A DNA stretch of 9,125 nucleotides from a bacterium (GTDB lineage: Archaea > Nanoarchaeota > Nanoarchaeia > Woesearchaeales > UBA10216), in NCBI GenBank assembly GCA_024206195.1, contig JAAGZO010000940.1, positions 1 through 9,125 on the forward strand, given 5' to 3'. Shown in pieces: positions 5,711 through 9,125 of the stretch. How positions within the stretch are numbered: position 1 is the stretch's first letter; each line of letters starts with the position of its first letter. The translations under genes and the position numbers were made by a program. The notes below the pieces were generated by a model. That model saw only the letters and a program-made list of their open reading frames with translations, was not told the DNA's origin and ran no database searches.

Positions 5711-6298
5711 TCACTTCCTCTTATAAAAGGTGTGGCGGTCAATAGTAAACAGCTCTACCATTCTTTCACTCCTACTCCAAGAAGGAGAGATGTTTGTTGT
5801 GTGGTAATGGTTAACGCCCATACTCACTGACAGCCAATTTTGTTTCTCAAGTATAAACTGTTCTGTGAGTTTGTAAAGCTCTTTGTAACGATTAACTTCA
5901 ACAATGTTATATCCAACAGCATCGCTCTTCCCGTCAAGTAGCCACGAATATTGATACTTCTGTTTAATCACCCCTTCAATTGTGTTTGGGTAGTGTTTGC
6001 TGTCTACACGATTAAACACTGAAGCTAACACCATCATATTCGCTAAATCACTCTCTCCACGAGACTCCATGAACAAGTTGAGAGTTAGAAGCGTTAGTGT
6101 GTCAACATTTTCAGCTTTAAGGATGTCGTTGTATTGTGGGATAAGGATGTCATCTCTCACAGTGGCAGCTTCACTCTCACAACTCACCAAACTACCTGCA
6201 ACAACGCCAACAAGAAGCCAAATTACACTACTAACTCCACGTTCATCTTTCCATTCTTTGATAGCGTTTGATAGTTTATCACGTTTACGTTGTTGCAT
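5711..6298 (-). CDS. SleB-type cell-wall hydrolase with membrane or lipid anchor
   Basis: The family cleaves peptidoglycan, as lytic transglycosylase or amidase-like enzymes. Of 195 residues, about 66-192 form the Hydrolase_2 (SleB) domain: LNLFMESRGES (73-83, catalytic E78; the family usual is EARGE), ASVFNRV (92-98), VNHYHTT (162-168), SPSW (171-174) and RHTFY (188-192). The N-terminus is basic, followed by a hydrophobic stretch (22-39) ending in LVSC (37-40), a lipobox-like site; E41 at +2 would send a lipoprotein to the outer membrane. A SEA-A signal peptidase I site or an uncleaved anchor is also possible. ATG at 6298 was chosen for its GAGGAT site; a longer in-frame start at 6358 would overlap the 59-residue gene and hide the signal. 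No holin-spanin cluster is beside it, so it need not be the main endolysin. Confidence 0.88.
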   Translation of the reverse strand: MQQRKRDKLSNAIKEWKDERGVSSVIWLLVGVVAGSLVSCESEAATVRDDILIPQYNDILKAENVDTLTLLTLNLFMESRGESDLANMMVLASVFNRVDSKHYPNTIEGVIKQKYQYSWLLDGKSDAVGYNIVEVNRYKELYKLTEQFILEKQNWLSVSMGVNHYHTTNISPSWSRSERMVELFTIDRHTFYKRK

Positions 6299-6312
6299 AA
6301 TGTTATCCTCAA

Positions 6313-6492
6313 TTAATAAAATTTTCGTTCCACAACTGTCTTTCCACACTCGGAGCAATAAGTATACACGAAATTATCATCTTGTCTAATATATTTTGTA
6401 TTAAATTTATCATGTGGACACAATGCTTGTTTCCAAATTGTTTTCCACTTACGAACACAAGCGTTCCATTTGTATTTGATGTTAAGGATCAT
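6313..6492 (-). CDS. Small zinc-ribbon-like basic protein, 59 residues
   Basis: ATG at 6492 has AAGGGG at 5 bases and lies just after the stop of the HNH gene; TAA is at 6313-6315. The N-terminal half is basic and tryptophan-rich (KYKW, RKWKTIWKQ). The C-terminal part carries CPH (25-27) and CSEC (46-49), a likely C-x-H...C-x2-C metal site with GK after the second pair, as in small zinc ribbons. It could bind nucleic acid or protein; the target is unknown. It ends 14 bases before the SleB-like start, and the SleB ribosome binding site lies in that gap. This accounts for the apparent 200-base gap between the SleB and HNH genes. Confidence 0.78.
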   Translation of the reverse strand: MILNIKYKWNACVRKWKTIWKQALCPHDKFNTKYIRQDDNFVYTYCSECGKTVVERKFY

Positions 6493-6501
6493 AATCGCCC
6501 C

Positions 6502-7182
6502 TTATTCATAATCTAGTATATAATCTAAGTATTCGTGATGTTCTTTCAAATACTCAAACACTTGTTGTTTACGTTTCTTTGAATTACCCTCTGGTGTCAA
6601 CCCAAGTAGTTTACAATACTTAATCTCATCTTTAGAATTCTTGCACACTTGTGTCATCTTCTTATGAGCACTTGCATCATTGAAACATGTAAACCCGTAC
6701 TTGTCTTTATACTTATCGTAATGAGAAATCACTTTGTGTATCTCTGTATCGATGAGTTGCATATTATCAGGAGATGTAAGCAAACGCAAGAAATAAACTA
6801 AAGCTTCTTCAACTGTTGTACAACTACCTGCAGGATCGATGTGGTCAATATTGAACGGTGCGTGACGTTGACCTTTAGGTTTAGAAGCTTTAATATTCTT
6901 ACCTGTGAGTTCACAAATATAACCTTTCTGAGTTTTAGGTTGCCCTTTACGAGCACCTGTTTTGTAGTAAATCTGTTCACCGTTCTCATCAAGACATTTC
7001 AACTGAACAACTCTGTCAGACAAGTAAGCATTCTTGATAGGGTAATCACTCCAGATTGAACGGAATTGACTACGAAGCCAGTTGACATACTGCCCTTCTG
7101 TTTCCCAGATACTACCTTCCCATTCCCACGGTTTGTGGTTAGAGATTTCTTTTGTAAGCTTATCAATAAAATCTTCTGTCAT
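6502..7182 (-). CDS. HNH-type endonuclease candidate, 226 residues
   Basis: The central part shows an HNH-like order: a YICELTG strand with C90, then FNIDHIDPAGS (D113-H114), DNMQLID (N140) and EIHKVISH (H149, H154). These are the positions of the first His, the Asn and the last His of a beta-beta-alpha-metal nuclease. The N-terminal 60 residues contain many tryptophans, and the C-terminal 70 are lysine-rich with KKRKQQ, suitable for DNA contact. HNH proteins nick or cut DNA; in phages they are homing enzymes, packaging helpers or host-DNA nucleases. No interrupted gene is beside it, so homing cannot be argued. ATG at 7182 has AGGGGA upstream. It lies between small cysteine-rich genes in the same operon direction. 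Confidence 0.72.
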   Translation of the reverse strand: MTEDFIDKLTKEISNHKPWEWEGSIWETEGQYVNWLRSQFRSIWSDYPIKNAYLSDRVVQLKCLDENGEQIYYKTGARKGQPKTQKGYICELTGKNIKASKPKGQRHAPFNIDHIDPAGSCTTVEEALVYFLRLLTSPDNMQLIDTEIHKVISHYDKYKDKYGFTCFNDASAHKKMTQVCKNSKDEIKYCKLLGLTPEGNSKKRKQQVFEYLKEHHEYLDYILDYE

Positions 7183-7191
7183 CTACATCCC

Positions 7192-7578
7192 CTAACGTTT
7201 ACCTAAAATATACTTATCAAACCAACTAATCTTCTTCTTGGATGTTTTCTTGGTTAATGTCCAACCTTCCTCTTGACACTCATGACACGGATACACTACA
7301 CCTTCCGAAGTATTAAAGATTGCATGATTTGTCTTACAGACTGTACAAGGGATATTGTGAGTCGCAACCATACCACTGTCGTGCATGAAAAGATGTAGCC
7401 GTGGCAATTCTTTACAAAACATCTCTGCATCGTTGAAATCTACGAAACCTTCTCCATTCGTATGATGAGCTGTATAATTGTCTTTGGAATACCAAGATGT
7501 ATAATTTTTATCGGTGATTTGATGTACAACTTTCACCACTTGTGTAATTTTAGTAGGACACACTTTATGGTTTGACAC
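7192..7578 (-). CDS. Zinc-ribbon-like protein, 128 residues, unknown
   Basis: The C-terminal half has two CxxC pairs, CTVC (78-81) and CHEC (98-101), separated by 16 residues: a four-cysteine zinc ribbon. A basic tail follows (TKKTSKKK, 109-116), then an aromatic end (WFDKYILGKR). The N-terminal 70 residues are mixed beta/alpha with several histidines. GTG at 7578 was chosen because AAGGGG lies 6 bases upstream; a TTG at 7602 has no site. This start overlaps the preceding gene by 14 bases. Zinc ribbons of this size often bind DNA, RNA or RNA polymerase; which applies here is unknown. Confidence 0.8.
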   Translation of the reverse strand: MSNHKVCPTKITQVVKVVHQITDKNYTSWYSKDNYTAHHTNGEGFVDFNDAEMFCKELPRLHLFMHDSGMVATHNIPCTVCKTNHAIFNTSEGVVYPCHECQEEGWTLTKKTSKKKISWFDKYILGKR

Positions 7579-7753
7579 AGCACACCCCTTGATAGTTTTC
7601 AAGTTCTTCTAATAAATCTTCAATGAAAGTTAATACGTTATCTTCTGTATACCAACCGTCATCCTCTTTAACCTCGTTTTCAAACTCTATTAACTCAACA
7701 CCTAAATTCTTAGCTTGTTTGTGAAGCTTTCCAATATCTGCTTGCCAACTCAT
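7565..7753 (-). CDS. Small acidic helical protein, 62 residues, unknown
   Basis: The product is acidic and helix-rich (QADIGKLHKQAKNLGVELIEF near the start, then TFIEDLLEELENYQ), ending in VCCVKP. ATG at 7753 was chosen because AAGGAG lies 8 bases upstream and the codon forms an ATGA overlap with the stop of the 102-residue gene. A GTG three codons earlier is too close to the site. It overlaps the 128-residue gene by 14 bases. No motif gives a function. Confidence 0.8.
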   Translation of the reverse strand: MSWQADIGKLHKQAKNLGVELIEFENEVKEDDGWYTEDNVLTFIEDLLEELENYQGVCCVKP

Positions 7754-8058
7754 CGTTTCCACTCCTTAATAGCGTCCATCACCCACTTCTTGACCTCTTC
7801 CTCTTGGAGTGTGATATGTTTTTTGAATTGTTCTAGTGACAACATCTCCCCTTCACTAAGAGACATATTCGCTACAGAGTGTCGTGTAATTGCAGTGAGG
7901 GCTTGTGTGAGTCCAACGCTGCTCTTTGAGTAAGCACCTATTTGAGTGGTGTGTGGCTTCGGATGGTCGTTTTTATCCTTCCCAATGTAGTTATATTTCA
8001 CATTGATACCATGACCATCCGCTTCAATGGTATAGTCTGATAGTTTAATCTTAGTCAT
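7750..8058 (-). CDS. Unknown 102-residue protein
   Basis: The first 45 residues look beta-rich (LSDYTIEADGHGINVKYNY, then a KDKNDHPKPHTTQ turn). The rest is helical, with a C-terminal lysine/glutamate helix ending WVMDAIKEWKR. There is no cysteine, signal or membrane segment. ATG at 8058 has GGGAGAAAT upstream. It begins 14 bases after the 45-residue gene and overlaps the next gene by four bases, so it belongs to the same coupled run. Confidence 0.85.
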   Translation of the reverse strand: MTKIKLSDYTIEADGHGINVKYNYIGKDKNDHPKPHTTQIGAYSKSSVGLTQALTAITRHSVANMSLSEGEMLSLEQFKKHITLQEEEVKKWVMDAIKEWKR

Positions 8059-8072
8059 TTTATTTCTCCCTC

Positions 8073-8210
8073 TTACTTAAAGTTACCACAAGCGCGCGAC
8101 TCTCTTCTTTTCACTACAAAAACTTCACTCTTACACACAGTGCATCTGTACTTAAGGAGTTGTTTTAGATGGTTTATCTTTATCACTCTTTCTAGTTTTA
8201 ATTTGTGCAT
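8073..8210 (-). CDS. Small basic zinc-binding candidate, 45 residues
   Basis: The product starts with a basic helix (MHKLKLERVIKINHLKQLLK) and continues with CTVC (23-26) and a final RACGNFK (C41), a partial zinc-knuckle or ribbon. ATG at 8210 has GGGGAGG about 9 bases upstream. Its first 59 bases overlap the 47-residue gene in another frame. The ending ACGNFK is shared with the 71-residue protein two genes upstream, which supports it being expressed. Only three cysteines are seen, so metal binding would need a histidine or a second copy. Confidence 0.65.
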   Translation of the reverse strand: MHKLKLERVIKINHLKQLLKYRCTVCKSEVFVVKRRESRACGNFK

Positions 8211-8295
8211 ATTTACAAACCTCCCCTGCACCTCCGTTACAACCACTAAGCGTGGCATACTCCCCGCACTTAGGGCACTCTGGTCTACTACTCAT
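8152..8295 (-). CDS. Small cysteine-rich zinc-ribbon-like protein, 47 residues
   Basis: The product begins MSSRPECPKCGEYATLSGC and has cysteines at 7, 10, 19 and 27 (C-x2-C...C-x7-C), a plausible one-zinc fold. A lysine-rich tail (KTRKSDKDKPSKTTP) follows. A very strong GAGGAGGTG ribosome binding site precedes ATG at 8295, and the gene starts 12 bases after the 71-residue gene. The tail is encoded by the 59 bases shared with the start of the 45-residue gene. Function unknown; a small nucleic-acid- or protein-binding adaptor is possible. Confidence 0.7.
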   Translation of the reverse strand: MSSRPECPKCGEYATLSGCNGGAGEVCKYAQIKTRKSDKDKPSKTTP

Positions 8296-8307
8296 AAATT
8301 CACCTCC

Positions 8308-8523
8308 TCAGGCATTAAGTTTAAAATTACCGCAAGCACACTCACCTTCATAGTATGCACCACAATAACAATCTTCGTTCTCGTAGACGTAGGATACAGT
8401 ATATCCGTCTTCGATGAACTCATTAATAGTGTTTGTACGTTCAGTACGTGAGGAACATACCAGTGTTCCTTCATCCACATAATTACCTTCCACCTTGAAG
8501 TAATCGAAGCAATAGTTGATCAT
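8308..8523 (-). CDS. Cysteine-rich small protein, 71 residues
   Basis: The protein is acidic and tyrosine-rich. Near the C-terminus CYC (52-54) and CAC (62-64) form C-x-C-x7-C-x-C within a glycine/tyrosine-rich stretch, likely one metal site, followed by GNFKLNA. Two more cysteines are at 5 and 23. ATG at 8523 has AGGAGAC upstream. The GNFK ending recurs in the 45-residue protein. An overlapping frame at 8292-8480 is only a shadow of this gene. Function unknown. Confidence 0.82.
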   Translation of the reverse strand: MINYCFDYFKVEGNYVDEGTLVCSSRTERTNTINEFIEDGYTVSYVYENEDCYCGAYYEGECACGNFKLNA

Positions 8524-8531
8524 AATGTCTC

Positions 8532-8813
8532 CTATAAAGTTTCAATCGTGATTCGAACAGCTTTATTTGGTGTTCTAACGCTGTAAGGGATTCCCTGTTC
8601 CATAAGATCGTAGTGATTATCATCCACTAAACAATCCATCTCGCCCACCAACACTACCTTAGTAGAAAGAACAGTATGTAAGTGTCCAAACATATCTGGT
8701 AATTTGTTAGGTGTCTCCTGAACAACTTTCTCCTCTAAGATACCCTTTAGTTTAAGAGTGATATCATATACAGGGAGCGCACTTTCATGTTGTACAGAAC
8801 CTAGAATCTTCAT
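8532..8813 (-). CDS. Unknown 93-residue protein
   Basis: This looks like a small soluble beta-rich protein: MKILGSVQHESALPVYDITL, a KGILEEKVVQE helix, KVVLVGEMDCLVDD in the middle and VRTPNKAVRITIETL at the end. There is one cysteine and no membrane segment. ATG at 8813 directly follows the TAA of the 86-residue gene, with AGGAG just upstream, so the two are probably coupled. I do not recognise a family. Confidence 0.85.
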   Translation of the reverse strand: MKILGSVQHESALPVYDITLKLKGILEEKVVQETPNKLPDMFGHLHTVLSTKVVLVGEMDCLVDDNHYDLMEQGIPYSVRTPNKAVRITIETL

Positions 8814-9074
8814 TTATTTCTCCTGTAAATACTTATTTATCTGGTCTGCCAGTTGAGTACAGTGCTCCTCTGTGCCTTGTACAAGCAAAACACTACAATC
8901 CTTGAGCATGTCTCGTAATACTTCACACTCCATCTTCTTATCGCAATAACTTTGCCACAGGGCTAATTGTGATTGTTCCAAGATTGTGTTATTTGAAATC
9001 TTAGATGATTTAGTAGGAACACAATCAATACTACCACAACACGGTGTTCTTAGTTTCGGATTACACCAACACAT
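8814..9074 (-). CDS. Cysteine-cluster protein, 86 residues, unknown
   Basis: The N-terminus MCWCNPKLRTPCCGSIDC packs five cysteines into 18 residues (2, 4, 12, 13, 18), a likely metal-binding knot. To my recollection this resembles small phage proteins that begin MCWCNPxxxTPxCG and have no known role. The rest is helical with a few further cysteines (CDKKMECEV, DCSVLL, HCTQL). ATG at 9074 has a strong GGAGGAG site. It starts 2 bases after the stop of the preceding partial gene and abuts the 93-residue gene. Confidence 0.85.
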   Translation of the reverse strand: MCWCNPKLRTPCCGSIDCVPTKSSKISNNTILEQSQLALWQSYCDKKMECEVLRDMLKDCSVLLVQGTEEHCTQLADQINKYLQEK

Positions 9075-9076
9075 AA

Positions 9077-9125
9077 TTATTTCTCCTCCTTCAACCTAGA
9101 AATCAAACCCAATACTACCTCAAAC
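9077..9125 (-). CDS. C-terminal end of an upstream gene (partial)
   Basis: One minus-strand frame is open from the window edge to TAA at 9077-9079 and would end FEVVLGLISRLKEEK. The other two frames stop almost at once. The stop lies 2 bases before the next ATG, and the next gene's ribosome binding site lies in these last codons, as elsewhere in this window. Too short to identify. Confidence 0.5.
   Translation of the reverse strand, partial: FEVVLGLISRLKEEK

Noticed and set aside
5768..5790. Short hairpin CTCC-N5-GGAG near the end of the SleB-like gene
   Set aside because: The 4-bp stem inside conserved coding sequence is too weak to call.
5997..6389. 130-codon plus-strand frame opposite the SleB-like gene
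   Set aside because: It is a shadow of a gene with clear catalytic motifs on the other strand, and it has no ribosome binding site.
6798..7059. Frames on both strands inside the HNH gene (6798-6992 minus, 6841-7059 plus)
   Set aside because: They lie inside the frame with the His/Asn/His motifs and have no start signals.
8292..8480. 62-codon minus-strand frame overlapping the 71-residue gene
   Set aside because: The 71-residue frame has the ribosome binding site and the CxC pairs; this one starts internally without a site.
1..9125. tRNA genes, CRISPR arrays, insertion sequences, attachment sites or replication origin
   Set aside because: I saw no cloverleaf, regularly spaced repeat, transposase or iteron set. 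The window is almost fully covered by minus-strand genes.

Overview
The window reads as a segment of a tailed double-stranded DNA phage genome with a Gram-negative, probably gammaproteobacterial, host. Every supportable gene is on the minus strand. They are packed with gaps of 0 to 40 bases or short overlaps, and nearly all have strong GGAG-type ribosome binding sites. The mix is typical of the early/middle region of a lytic phage: nucleotide metabolism (NrdA, ThyX), a Dam-type DNA methylase, two nuclease-like proteins, a SleB-type cell-wall hydrolase and many tiny proteins of unknown function. A T5-like phage is a reasonable guess, because of the ~550-residue metallophosphoesterase-fold protein and the nrd/thy neighbourhood. 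The sequence alone does not prove this, and I could not identify the host species.

Transcription runs from high to low coordinates. From 9125 to 7192 lies a run of small genes, several encoding cysteine-rich, probably zinc-binding proteins (86, 71, 47, 45 and 128 residues). Two of these genes overlap by 59 bases in different frames. From 7182 to 5110 come an HNH-type nuclease candidate, a 59-residue zinc-ribbon-like protein, a membrane- or lipid-anchored SleB hydrolase, a 20-codon micro-ORF and two small unknown proteins. From 5095 to 3452 is the largest gene, a 547-residue protein with a possible N-terminal helix-turn-helix and a complete set of metallophosphoesterase motifs. From 3452 to 1002 follow 54-, 76- (membrane) and 42-residue proteins, then thyX, dam and a helical 104-residue protein. 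After a 172-base gap, the only sizeable non-coding stretch, come a 228-residue unknown protein and the first 42 codons of nrdA, which starts at TTG and runs off the left edge.

The non-coding gap at 830-1001 holds a good sigma-70-type promoter whose -10 region lies in one arm of a perfect 10-bp inverted repeat. Upstream of it is a second perfect 8-bp inverted repeat. This looks like a regulated promoter for the 228-residue gene and nrdA. A second well-placed promoter candidate lies in the 3' end of the 76-residue gene and could drive the 42-residue gene, thyX and dam. NrdA and ThyX would together supply dNTPs, in particular dTTP, for phage DNA synthesis. Dam would methylate the new DNA. The metallophosphoesterase and HNH proteins could act on host or phage DNA.

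Seven genes given here are short (20 to 59 residues) or partial and easily missed: 1-127, 2902-3030, 3288-3452, 5646-5708, 6313-6492, 8152-8295 and 9077-9125. Several starts were moved to the codon with a proper ribosome binding site (thyX, the metallophosphoesterase, SleB, and the 128-, 62- and 45-residue proteins). No tRNA, CRISPR array, insertion sequence or convincing intrinsic terminator was seen.
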